A stretch of DNA of 64,000 nucleotides from Cellulomonas iranensis NBRC 101100 = JCM 18110 (GTDB lineage Bacteria; Actinomycetota; Actinomycetes; Actinomycetales; Cellulomonadaceae), in assembly GCF_001552375.1 (NCBI RefSeq), contig NZ_BCRB01000006.1, positions 1 to 64,000 of the forward strand, given 5' to 3'. This document shows, in pieces, positions 43,476 to 51,425 of this stretch. Both the position numbers and the translations under genes were made by a program. Under the pieces are notes generated by a model. The model did no database searches, was not told the origin of the DNA, and was given only the letters and a program-made list of their open reading frames with translations. How positions within the stretch are numbered: position 1 is the first letter of the stretch; each line of letters starts with the position of its first letter.

Positions 43476-45772
43476 GTGACGACGTCCGTCGTCGACGACC
43501 GTCAGGTGGGCACTGCGCCACTGCGGGAGTGGTGGCAGGTCTGGGCGGAGCGGCGCGCGCAGTGGTGGGCGGAGCGACCCGTGCTGGCTCAACGGTGGAC
43601 ACGGGTGCGTGCGGTCGGGCCATGGGCCGCGTTGGCGTGGGCGGCCGGGTTGTTCGTGTTCGTCCCGGACGTGCGCCTGTCAATGCGCGCGTGGCTGGGG
43701 TGCGTGTGGGTAGTCGTGGCGTGGTGGGCCCTTGCGCGGACGAAGACGTTGACGTGGACCGGGTTCATGCGGTTCTTCGCCGCGTGCATTCCGTGGTCGG
43801 TCGCGATCGGCCTGATCTCGACGTGGCTCGCCAGCTCGGCGCTGAGCGCGGCCGTGCGGGACGTCGGCCCCTCGATGGGGATCGCCTCGATCACCGAGGA
43901 GACCCTCAAGCTCGTACCTGTCGCGCTGGTCGCGATGCTCGCGCCGCGTCGAGCGTCACGGTTCGCCGCGGTCGACTGGCTGCTGCTCGGCCTGGCGTCC
44001 GGCACCGCCTTCCTCCTGGTCGAGGAGAGCCTGCGGCGCCTCACATTGAGCATGGAGCCGCAGAGCCTCCTCGGTCGACTGTTCGAGGCGATGCTTCCTC
44101 GTTCCGAGGGGCTCCCGCCGGACTGGACGACGTTCCGGCCGTGGCCTCCGCTGCCGACGGACTGGGCACAGGCTGGTCGCGGCTTCGGTGGACATGGCGT
44201 GGTCACCGCGATTGTCACGGTCTCGTAGGTCTGGTGCTGGTCGCGCTTCGGCACGTTCGGGGCCGCTCGGACCGTGCAGCGCAACTGGTGCGCGCCGGTG
44301 CGGTGACGGTGCCGTTCGTGGCGCTGGTCGTCGCGATCGCCGACCACGCGGCGTACAACGGCGGCGGCGGGCTCAACGCCCCGGACGGAACGCCGCGGTG
44401 GTTGGATCCCGCCACGACGAACGTGCCATGGTGGATCCGCGCACCGTGGTCGCTGTTCGGCCATGGACACTTCCGCCCGACCGTGCTCGTCGTGCTGGCC
44501 GTCGTCCTGCTGCTGCTCGACGGCGCGCGCCTGGCGCGGGTGCCCGCCGCGACGCTCGACCCTCGCCCTCGACCCGGATGGATCGACCGCGTCACGGGCG
44601 CACTGGCCGCGACGACCCGGCGGTGGCCCGCTGCGCTGCGCGCACTGCCGGCACGGTGCGCGTTCGCCGTGCTAGGCACCGGATGGGTCCTGGCGCGTGA
44701 CTGGCGCACCGCCCTGGCCGGGTTCGCACCCGAGCCCGGGCAACCGCACCTGGCGGCCGTCCGGCAGGGCGCCTCGCTCCTGGCCGGTCAACGCGCCGCT
44801 CGTGAGCTCGGGTACGCCGAGCTCGCCGGCCGCGTCGACGTGCGCACCCGACGGTGGATCGCGGGCGTGGCGCTGCTCACGCTGCTGGCCGGAGCGTTGG
44901 TGCTCGCGCCTTTCACCGCGCAGGGCCTCGAGCGCACCTACGACCTGTTGGGCTGGCTGGCAGGGGTCATGGCCGCCGTCGCCTCGTGGTGGGACGGCCT
45001 GTCACCGGCCCAGAAGACAGCGATCGGCTTCGGTGTCGGAGCGCTGCTCGCCCTGACCCCGCTCGGGCTGGGCGGCGCCCTGTTCACCACGGGTGCCCTG
45101 ACGTGGGCGATGGACAAGCGCGAGGGCATCGCGACCTTCGCCCAGGACCCGAGCACCGCCACACGCGACTACCTGACCACGACCCCACCGTCCCAGATGG
45201 CCATGGACGGCGTCGCGTTCGTGTTCACGTTCCTCCCAGCTGGCGCCGGAGCCGCCACAGGCACCGTGATGCGCCCCGCCCTGCGCGAGGCGGCCTGGGC
45301 GCTACGCCACCACCCCGGCGAGCTCCTCGACAGCATCGCCGCACGCATCCGCTGGCAGCTACGCCACGCCGACGAGGACATCGGCGCCGTCGTCGTCCAG
45401 TCCAAGCGCCTGCCAGGTGACCCGGCCTCTGTCGGCTGGGCCACCACACAGCAGTACCGGACGACCTTCGAGCGCGCCTACCCCGAACTGCCGATGCAGG
45501 ATCTCGTGATCCACCACGCTGTCGAGCAGCAGGTCATGCGGCGATACCCCGGGCTCTTCGACAGGTACGAGCTCCACTCGATCGAGAACCTTCGCGGCAT
45601 CCCCACCCACTTGAACCGCGACATCCACCTCGTCCGGATCCGTGAGCTCTGGGACGACTTCTACGACGCGTTCGCCGACGCTGGGCGCCCGCCCACCAAG
45701 GCGGAGGTGCTTGGGTACACGACGAAGATCGATGATCTTCTCGGTCACCACTTCATCCCGAGGGAGCGTTGA
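43476..45772 (+). pseudogene. PrsW-type membrane protease fused to C-terminal HNH-like nuclease toxin (one frameshift)
   Basis: Read from GTG 43476 (AGGGGG five bases upstream), frame 1 stops at 44226-44228. The protein continues in the -1 frame to 45772, so one base appears lost near 44205-44225; rejoined it is about 765 aa. The N-terminal multi-helix part has all four PrsW-protease motifs: EETLK (43896-43910), FLLVE (44010-44024), GHGVVTA (His at 43193+1000) and, after the shift, DHAAYN (44342-44359). Further helices follow (WIAGVALLTLLAGALVLAPF; KTAIGFGVGALLALTPLGLG). The soluble tail has IHHAVEQQVM (His-His at 45512-45517), ENLRGIP and IHLVRIRELWDDFY, an HNH/EndoVII-like pattern. It overlaps the immunity-like gene by one base. 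Confidence 0.72.
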
Positions 45773-46206
45773 TGCACTGGATCAAGCCAGAGGTTGCTGG
45801 CGGGCTCGGTGAGGGATCGGACTACGACGTCGCTCGTGAGCCCCAGCTCCTGGGCGACCTGTACTTCGAGTTCGCTGACTGGCTCGGAGACGACATCGTG
45901 TCGACGTCGGGGTTCTGGCTCGTCACCGACCGGCTCGCTGATGCCTTCCGAAGCGCTGGGCTGACCGGCTGGGAGTTGGGTGTCGTTCACGTCTCTCGGT
46001 CGGAGGAGCTCGCGCGGCGCAAGCCTGATCTCGAGCTGCCGAACTGGAACCGTCTGCTCCCCACCGGCACTGAAGGTGACGACATCCTCCTGGTCCGTCG
46101 GGTGTACCTGTGCGTCAGCGAGCGCGCTCTGCAGGTCCTCCGCGGTTTCTCGATCGAGCACGCACGCGTCCGCGACGTCTCTGCCATCCCACCGCCGATC
46201 GTGTAG
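45772..46206 (+). CDS. Immunity-like protein for the PrsW-linked toxin
   Basis: A 144-aa acidic soluble protein starting MHWIKPEVAGGLGEGSDYDV. The segment SGFWLVTDRLADAFRSAGLT followed by GWELGVVHV resembles the ligand-sensor core of Imm11/Imm43-type immunity proteins; recognised by pattern only. Its ATG shares one base with the toxin stop (TGATG), with GGGAG five bases upstream, so both are made together. Toxin-immunity coupling is the usual layout of polymorphic toxin loci. It uses more A/T-ending codons than chromosomal neighbours. Confidence 0.65.
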   Translation: MHWIKPEVAGGLGEGSDYDVAREPQLLGDLYFEFADWLGDDIVSTSGFWLVTDRLADAFRSAGLTGWELGVVHVSRSEELARRKPDLELPNWNRLLPTGTEGDDILLVRRVYLCVSERALQVLRGFSIEHARVRDVSAIPPPIV

Positions 46207-46380
46207 CGCGCCGTGCACCCCGCCCCCCGCGGCGTCACGGCCCCGGACGCCCCGAGGTGCTGCCCTACCGCGAGCGCCCCGCCAGGCGACGCCGGGCATG
46301 ACGCTGCGACAGCCACTGCCGGGAGCGTCGGACCGACCACACTCCGTTCGAGTGCGGATCGAACAGCTTGTGAGGGTTTC

Positions 46381-47324
46381 ATGACGATCCTGAAGTTCGG
46401 CCCCGCCGCCGCATGGCCGCGCGACATCGTCCGCTCAAGCGCTCGCGCCCTCGTGCCGATGGCAGGAGGACAGCAGGAGCACCGCGACGTGAAGGCCTGG
46501 GCCGCCTCGCTGCGCTCCGGAGGCCTGTCGCCCGGGAGCGTGCAGCGCACCGTGCACCTGCTCTCTGCGTCGCTCAACGCCGCCGTGGAGGCCGAGGTGC
46601 TGCCGGCCAATCCCGCCGCGCGCCTGCGCCTTCCGGCGCCCGCGCCGTCGGTCGAGCGCTACCTCACGCACGAGGAGCTCGACGACGTCGTCGCGCACCT
46701 CGACGGCGTGTGGCGGCAGATGGCGATCCTGCTAGCCGGCACCGGCATGCGGTGGGGTGAGACCGCCGGGCTGCACCGGGGCCGCGTCGACGCCAAACGC
46801 GGCTTCATCGAGGTCGCCGAGGTCTCGTCCGACGCCGAGGGCGCGATGAAGCCGTTCCCGAAGGGCAAGTGCCCCCGGCAGGTCCCGATCGCTCCGTGGC
46901 TCGAGCTCGGCGCCCCGCGCCGCGGCGCGTGCACCCTCGGCGACGGGCACGACGTGTGCCGCGGTCCGCTCGTGCTCACGAGCGCATCCGGCACCGTGCT
47001 CGACCTCGACAACTTCCGGAAGCGGTGGACGGCCGCGTGCAGGGCCGCCGGCGTGGGGCGCGTGCGTGTGCACGACCTGCGGCACACCTACGCCTCGTGG
47101 CTGCTGCAGGCCGGGGTCCCGCTGGCCGAGGTCGGCCGGCTCCTGGGGCACCAGTCCCCGTCACCACCCAGCGGTACGCGCACCTCGCCGAGGTGCCGTC
47201 GACGGCCGTCCTGGCAGCGCTCGGGGACCGCGGGCGTGCAGCAAACGTGCAGCAGAGTGCTGCATCACAGGACACCACGACGCACCGCCGCGCTCATCTA
47301 CGGATCGTCGGAAACGGCACTTGA
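46381..47324 (+). pseudogene. Tyrosine integrase remnant (5'-truncated, frameshifted)
   Basis: Homology to phage/ICE tyrosine recombinases starts at HRDVKAWAASLRSGGLSPGS (about 46483). The N-terminal arm-binding domain is missing. The catalytic domain shows Arg (GTGMRWGE), HDLRHTYASWLL (His, Arg) and GRLLGHQSP (His). The frame then shifts by one base in the C run near 47155. The expected VTTQRYAHLAEVPS, with the nucleophilic Tyr, continues in the -1 frame to the stop at 47322-47324. It lies beside attR, as expected for the island's own integrase. Either decayed, or the shift is a sequencing error; the truncation is real either way. Confidence 0.85.
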
Positions 47325-47332
47325 CCTGCACG
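47235..47332. repeat. Integrase arm-type repeats near attR
   Basis: CGTGCAGCA at 47235-47243 and 47246-47254, inverted TGCTGCA at 47258-47264 and CTGCACG at 47326-47332 (within TGACCTGCACG, also found at 42722-42732). Matches the set beside attL. Confidence 0.55.
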
Positions 47333-47389
47333 AACACACCATCGGACATCACGACGCACCACAGGGCAGCACCCCCTGTCGTGCTCTCA

Positions 47390-48610
47390 TCATCCGTCGG
47401 TCGTGGGTTCAAGCCCCAACAGGCCCACCGTGACCGCATGCCCGCGCGACCGTCGCGCGGCGCGGAGCACCGGGACGCCCAGCGCCCAGGCCAGCAGGCC
47501 CAGCGCGGCGAACGCCGCGCCGAGGGCAGCCGTACCGGTCCAGCCCGCGACGGCGTGGGCCGCCGCGGTGGTGGTGGCGCCGAGTGCGGAGCCGAGCGAG
47601 TAGAAGACCATGTACGCGCCGACGACGGTCGCCGTCGCGTCGTCGCGGCCGTCGGTGAGGACGTGCTGGTTGCTGACGTGGACCACCTGGACCGCGAGGT
47701 CGAGCAGCACGACGCCGAGCGCGAGCAGGAGCAGCGAGCGCGGCAGCTCCGCGATGAGCACCCAGGAGGCGACCAGGAGCGCGAGGGCGACGCCCGTGGC
47801 GTGGTCGGCGCGCCCGCGGTCGGCCCAGCGGCCCGCGCGCGCCGCGCCGAGGGCGCCGGCGAGGCCGGCGACGCCGAACAGCCCGACGGCGGTCTCGCCG
47901 AGGTGCCAGGGCGCACCGGCGAGCGGGACGGCGAGCCCGCTCCAGAGCGTCCCGAACGACGCGAAGAGGAAGAACGCCACCGTGCCACGGCTGAGGAGGA
48001 CCGGGTCGCGGAACGCGCCGGCCAGGCCGCGCAGCGCCGCGCCGTACCGCGGCGGGGGGTCTCGCGGGTCGGGCGGGAGCACGCGCGGCACCACCAGGGC
48101 CAGGACGAGGGACACGGCGGCGAGGACCACGTAGACGGCGCGCCAGCCCCACGCCTCGGCGACCAGGCCGGCGACCACGCGCGAGCCGAGGATCCCGACC
48201 ACGACGCCGGACGTGACGGCGCCGATCGACCGCCCACGGTCGGTGGGCGAGGACACGCGAGCGACGTACGCGACAGCGCTCTGGACGACGACGGCGAACA
48301 GGCCCGCGAGCGCGAGGCCCGCGAACGCCACCCACGCGGCCGGGGCGGCGGCGGCGAGGCCGAGCCCCGCGGCGAGCGCGAGCAGGTGCGCGGCGACGAG
48401 CCGCCGGCTGTCGAGCACGTCGCCGAGCGGGACGAGCAGGACGAGCCCGGCGAGGTAGCCGAGCTGCCCGGCCGCCACGACCCAGCCGACCTCGCCGGGG
48501 GCAAGCCCGAGGTCGTGACCCATCGGCGCGAGCACGGGCTGCCCGGCGTAGACCCCGGCGACCGCGACCCCGCAGACCACCGCGAGCAGCGATCTCGTCC
48601 GTGCCGTCAC
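47390..48610 (-). CDS. MFS transporter with C-terminus encoded by attR
   Basis: A 12-helix major-facilitator exporter (406 aa). The first helices include LLAVVCGVAVAGVYAGQPVL. The conserved loop motif is PLGDVLDSRRLVAAHLLALA and YVARVSSPTDRGRSIGAVTS lies in the next loop. The last dozen residues (GLLGLEPTTDG) are encoded by the antisense of the tRNA-derived attR, so the stop codon is island-dependent. GTG 48610 is preferred over 48646 because hydrophobic sequence begins there. It is divergent from an HxlR regulator with a palindrome between, implying regulated drug or metabolite efflux. Confidence 0.88.
   Translation of the reverse strand: MTARTRSLLAVVCGVAVAGVYAGQPVLAPMGHDLGLAPGEVGWVVAAGQLGYLAGLVLLVPLGDVLDSRRLVAAHLLALAAGLGLAAAAPAAWVAFAGLALAGLFAVVVQSAVAYVARVSSPTDRGRSIGAVTSGVVVGILGSRVVAGLVAEAWGWRAVYVVLAAVSLVLALVVPRVLPPDPRDPPPRYGAALRGLAGAFRDPVLLSRGTVAFFLFASFGTLWSGLAVPLAGAPWHLGETAVGLFGVAGLAGALGAARAGRWADRGRADHATGVALALLVASWVLIAELPRSLLLLALGVVLLDLAVQVVHVSNQHVLTDGRDDATATVVGAYMVFYSLGSALGATTTAAAHAVAGWTGTAALGAAFAALGLLAWALGVPVLRAARRSRGHAVTVGLLGLEPTTDG
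47392..47430 (+). other. attR of the genomic island
   Basis: Copy of the tRNA-Met 3' half: 27 identical bases (47392-47418), two mismatches, then nine identical bases (47422-47430). It is not a functional tRNA because the 5' half is absent. Confidence 0.8.
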
Positions 48611-48659
48611 CCTCGCCCCTTCGGTAGCATTGTGAAACCAACGCACCGTAGGCCCGATC

Positions 48660-48676
48660 AGTTGCAGATCGCAACT
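48660..48676. promoter_or_regulatory. Candidate HxlR operator
   Basis: AGTTGC (48660-48665), five bases, GCAACT (48671-48676): a perfect inverted repeat between the divergent MFS and hxlR-like starts, 14 bp before the regulator's ATG. Confidence 0.6.
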
Positions 48677-48690
48677 TTGAAGGAGTGGTC

Positions 48691-49149
48691 ATGCCCGCCC
48701 ACGCTGCACCCCCCGTCTGGACGGACGCGGCGTGCCCGGTGGCCCGCGCCGCCGACCTCGTCGGGGACCGCTGGAGCCTGCTGGTCGTCCGCGACGCGAT
48801 GGACGGCGCACGGTCCTTCACGGAGCTCCAGCGCCGGACCGGCATCGCGCGCAACATCCTCAGCGACCGGCTCCGGCGGCTCTGCGCCTTCGGCGTCCTC
48901 GCGCAGGTCGACGCCCCCTCCGGCAGGCGTCAGGTGTACGAGCTCACGGTCGCCGGCAAGGACCTGTTCGGCGTCGTCGTCGCGCTCCGGCAGTGGGGCG
49001 AACGGCACGCCTTCGCCGACGGGGAACCCCGCTCCACGCTGGTCGACGGCCACGGCGAGCCGGTGCCGCGGCTGATCCCGACCGACAGCCACGGGCAGGA
49101 GCTGACCTGCGACGACGCGCGCGTCGTGCACGTCCGGCCCCCCGCGTGA
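48691..49149 (+). CDS. HxlR-family transcriptional regulator
   Basis: A 152-aa winged-helix regulator. HxlR hallmarks are CPVARAADLVGDRWSLLVVR near the N-terminus and SFTELQRRTGIARNILSDRL as the recognition helix, with LRRLCAFGVLAQVD following. The C-terminal extension (about 40 aa) is rich in Asp/His. ATG 48691 has AAGGAG six bases upstream. It is divergent from the MFS gene and probably represses it by binding the palindrome at 48660-48676. Confidence 0.9.
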   Translation: MPAHAAPPVWTDAACPVARAADLVGDRWSLLVVRDAMDGARSFTELQRRTGIARNILSDRLRRLCAFGVLAQVDAPSGRRQVYELTVAGKDLFGVVVALRQWGERHAFADGEPRSTLVDGHGEPVPRLIPTDSHGQELTCDDARVVHVRPPA

Positions 49150-49205
49150 CCACCGCGCCCGGACCTCCCGGCAGGTCTCGCCGCGCGCGCGGCACCACGC
49201 GCACC

Positions 49206-49211
49206 TAGCCT
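49206..49211 (+). promoter_or_regulatory. -10 element of leaderless PAP2 transcript
   Basis: TAGCCT, six bases before the ATG at 49218, without a ribosome site. Confidence 0.5.
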
Positions 49212-49217
49212 CTCGCC

Positions 49218-49922
49218 ATGCGCGACGCCGGAGCCCCGTCCCGAGCGCTGCTGCGCGCGGTGCTGCTCGGCGCCGCGGTCGCGCTGCCCGTCGTCGCGCT
49301 GGCGGTCGTCGTGCGCGGCGGGTCCAACGACGTCGTGCGGTTCGACGAGTCGACGGTCGTCGCGGCCACGGACCTCACGCGCGCGTCGCCGGCGCTGCGC
49401 ACCGCGCTCGTGCTGTGGCAGGACGTCCTCGCGCCGCGGTGGCTCAACCTCGTCGTCGTGCCGCTCGTGTGCGTGTGGGCGTGGCGGCGCCACGGTCTCG
49501 GCGCGCGCGCGGCGTGGGCCGGGGCCACGGTCGCCGCCGGGTGGGCGCTGCAGCTCGCCGCCAAGGGCCTCGTGCAACGCGCACGGCCCGTGATCGAGGA
49601 CGCGGTCGCGCACGCGCCCGGGTCGAGCTTCCCGTCCGGCCACGCGGCCGGCACGACCATGGCGGCTCTCGCCCTCACCGTCCTGGCGTGGCCGGCGCTG
49701 CGGCGGCGCGGCCGCGTGACCGCCGTCGCGGTCACGACGCTCGCGATCGTCGGCGCCGCGGCGGACCGCGTCCTGCTGGGCGTGCACTACCCGTCCGACG
49801 TCGTCGCCGGGACGCTGCTGGGCGTCGCGGTCGTCGGCGCGTCGTACGTCGGGTTCCGCGGCCGCGGCACCCACGACCCGGACGCCGCACCGGTGTCCGC
49901 CGGCCGCCCGGAGGGCGCATGA
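49218..49922 (+). CDS. PAP2-family membrane phosphatase (first copy)
   Basis: A 234-aa integral membrane phosphatase. Motif 1 is AAKGLVQRARP, motif 2 is SSFPSGHAAG (catalytic-acid His) and motif 3 is DRVLLGVHYPSDVVAG (nucleophilic His and Asp), here with Asp in place of the usual Ser before Arg. About five to six helices. Likely acts on lipid phosphates or undecaprenyl pyrophosphate. Its stop overlaps the start of a second PAP2 gene (ATGA). Confidence 0.9.
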   Translation: MRDAGAPSRALLRAVLLGAAVALPVVALAVVVRGGSNDVVRFDESTVVAATDLTRASPALRTALVLWQDVLAPRWLNLVVVPLVCVWAWRRHGLGARAAWAGATVAAGWALQLAAKGLVQRARPVIEDAVAHAPGSSFPSGHAAGTTMAALALTVLAWPALRRRGRVTAVAVTTLAIVGAAADRVLLGVHYPSDVVAGTLLGVAVVGASYVGFRGRGTHDPDAAPVSAGRPEGA

Positions 49923-50671
49923 GCAGGTTCTGGCACCGCTGGGAGACCGACACCCGCGCCCCGTCGGGCCGCGAGTGGCGGCGTGACGTGCTGCGGCGCG
50001 CGCTGCTGCCCACGGCCGTGCTGTGGTGCGTCGTGGTGGGGACCGGCTTCCTCCTCACCGGTCCGCTGCACGGGCTGCCCGCGGAGGCGGCCGTCAACCG
50101 GTGGTTCGTCGACGCGCGCACGCCCGCCCTCGACACCCTCACCACGTGGCTCTCCGCGATCGGCCAGACCGAGCCGCTGATCGGCGCGTGCCTCGTCGGC
50201 ATCGCGCTGACGTGGTGGCGCACGCGGCAGTGGTGGTACGCGACCGTGCTGGGGCTCGCGGTCGCGCTGCAGGCGGCGGTGTTCCTCAGCGCCGCGGCCG
50301 TGGTCGGCCGCGAGCGGCCCGACGTCGAGCACCTCGACCACGCGCCGCCGACGTCGAGCTTCCCGAGCGGGCACACCGGGGCCGCCGCCGCGTTCTACCT
50401 CACGCTCGCGCTCGTCGCGCAGCGCATCCGCCGCCCGGCGCTGCGGTGGACGGTCACGGTGCTGTGCGTGCTCGTGCCGTTCGCGGTCGGGACCGCGCGC
50501 GTCTACCGCGGCATGCACTCGGTGAGCGACGTGACCGTCGGGTTCCTCAACGGCGCGACCTGCGCCGTCATCGCGTGGGGCTACCTGCGGCGTTCGCCGC
50601 GGACGCCCGAGGAGGTCACGGACGCCCCCGGACCCGGCAGCAGCGTGCCGTCGCCCGCACCGGCCCGCTGA
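49919..50671 (+). CDS. PAP2-family membrane phosphatase (second copy)
   Basis: A 250-aa paralogue translationally coupled to the first copy. Motif 1 is AVVGRERPDVEHLD, motif 2 TSSFPSGHTGAAA and motif 3 ARVYRGMHSVSDVTVG. The longer N-terminal part has two helices flanking LHGLPAEAAVNRWFVDART. Tandem PAP2 genes suggest complementary lipid-phosphate substrates, but neither can be named. Confidence 0.9.
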   Translation: MSRFWHRWETDTRAPSGREWRRDVLRRALLPTAVLWCVVVGTGFLLTGPLHGLPAEAAVNRWFVDARTPALDTLTTWLSAIGQTEPLIGACLVGIALTWWRTRQWWYATVLGLAVALQAAVFLSAAAVVGRERPDVEHLDHAPPTSSFPSGHTGAAAAFYLTLALVAQRIRRPALRWTVTVLCVLVPFAVGTARVYRGMHSVSDVTVGFLNGATCAVIAWGYLRRSPRTPEEVTDAPGPGSSVPSPAPAR

Positions 50672-50714
50672 GCACCCCGGCACGTCGCGTGCCGGTGGCG
50701 CGGCACGCGCGGAC

Positions 50715-50720
50715 TACCGT
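50715..50720 (+). promoter_or_regulatory. -10 element before the gene at 50727
   Basis: TACCGT, six bases before the GTG, no ribosome site. Confidence 0.4.
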
Positions 50721-50726
50721 GGGGCC

Positions 50727-51239
50727 GTGGCCCTGTTCTCCCGACGCCGTCGCCTGCCCGACCCGCTGCGCCGCGCGCTCGACCTGCGCGCCGACGCGAT
50801 CCTCGCGAGCGCACCCCTCACCGACGGACGCTGGGCGGTGACGGCGCGTCGCGCGCTGCACCTCGTGGGCGACGAGGGCGCGGTGCGCACGCCGTGGGCG
50901 GACGTCGACCGCGGGTCGCTCGACGCCGCGACGAGCACCCTCACGGTGCACTGGGTCAGCGGGGCGCGCACCGAGCTGCCGCTCGACCCCGAGGCGGACG
51001 CGTGGGACTTCGCGCAGTCGTTCCGCGAGCGCGTGCAGCAGTCGGTGGTGCACGTCGAGCACGTCGAGGTCCCCGGCGCCCGCGGCCCCGTCCGCGTCGC
51101 GCTGCGGCGCGACGAGCACGGCGACCTGTTCACGCAGGTCATCGGCGACGGGACCGTCGACCTGGGCGACCCGGCGGTCGCACGGGTCGTCGCCGCGGCC
51201 GAGGCGCACGTGCGCGCCGAGGCGGGCCTCGCGCGCTGA
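50727..51239 (+). CDS. Conserved hypothetical protein, 170 aa
   Basis: A soluble protein starting MALFSRRRRLPDPLRRALDL. It contains WAVTARRALHLVGDEGAVRT, a PH-like beta segment (TPWADVDRGSLDAATSTLTV), then AWDFAQSFRERVQQSVVHVE and a helical end. It resembles an actinobacterial family without known function. Strong G/C third positions support coding. Transcribed alone between the PAP2 pair and tRNA-Asn. Confidence 0.75.
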   Translation: MALFSRRRRLPDPLRRALDLRADAILASAPLTDGRWAVTARRALHLVGDEGAVRTPWADVDRGSLDAATSTLTVHWVSGARTELPLDPEADAWDFAQSFRERVQQSVVHVEHVEVPGARGPVRVALRRDEHGDLFTQVIGDGTVDLGDPAVARVVAAAEAHVRAEAGLAR

Positions 51240-51328
51240 GCCCGTGCGACGTGGCGCACGTCGCACCGACCGCGGGCGGGACGGTGTCCGAGGCACCCTC
51301 GCGGGCCTGCTAGGGTTTTCCCGCACGA

Positions 51329-51401
51329 TCCCCCGTAGCTCAATTGGCAGAGCATTCGACTGTTAATCGAAGGGTTACTGGTTCGAGTCCAGTCGGGGGA
51401 G
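51329..51401 (+). tRNA. tRNA-Asn (anticodon GTT)
   Basis: 73 nt. Acceptor TCCCCCG/CGGGGGA, anticodon loop CTGTTAA with GTT at 51362-51364, T arm ACTGGTTCGAGTCCAGT, discriminator G, no encoded CCA. A TAGGGT at 51311-51316 is a plausible -10. Confidence 0.96.
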
Positions 51402-51425
51402 CATCCACGAGGCCTCCGGCCCGCG

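Larger units (their letters stand above)
41325..47430. mobile_element. tRNA-Met-integrated genomic island, degenerate
   Basis: About 6.1 kb bounded by attL inside tRNA-Met and attR at 47392-47430. Contents in order: IS481-like element, a small membrane-protein gene, a poorly coding stretch, the PrsW-protease/nuclease-toxin gene (one frameshift), its immunity-like gene and an integrase remnant next to attR. With a 5'-truncated, frameshifted integrase it should be immobile on its own. The toxin/immunity part uses more A/T-ending codons than the flanks, in line with acquisition. Confidence 0.78.

Noticed and set aside
44200-44230. Programmed -1 ribosomal frameshifting in the protease-toxin gene
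   Set aside because: No X-XXY-YYZ slippery heptamer and no convincing downstream structure; base loss is simpler.
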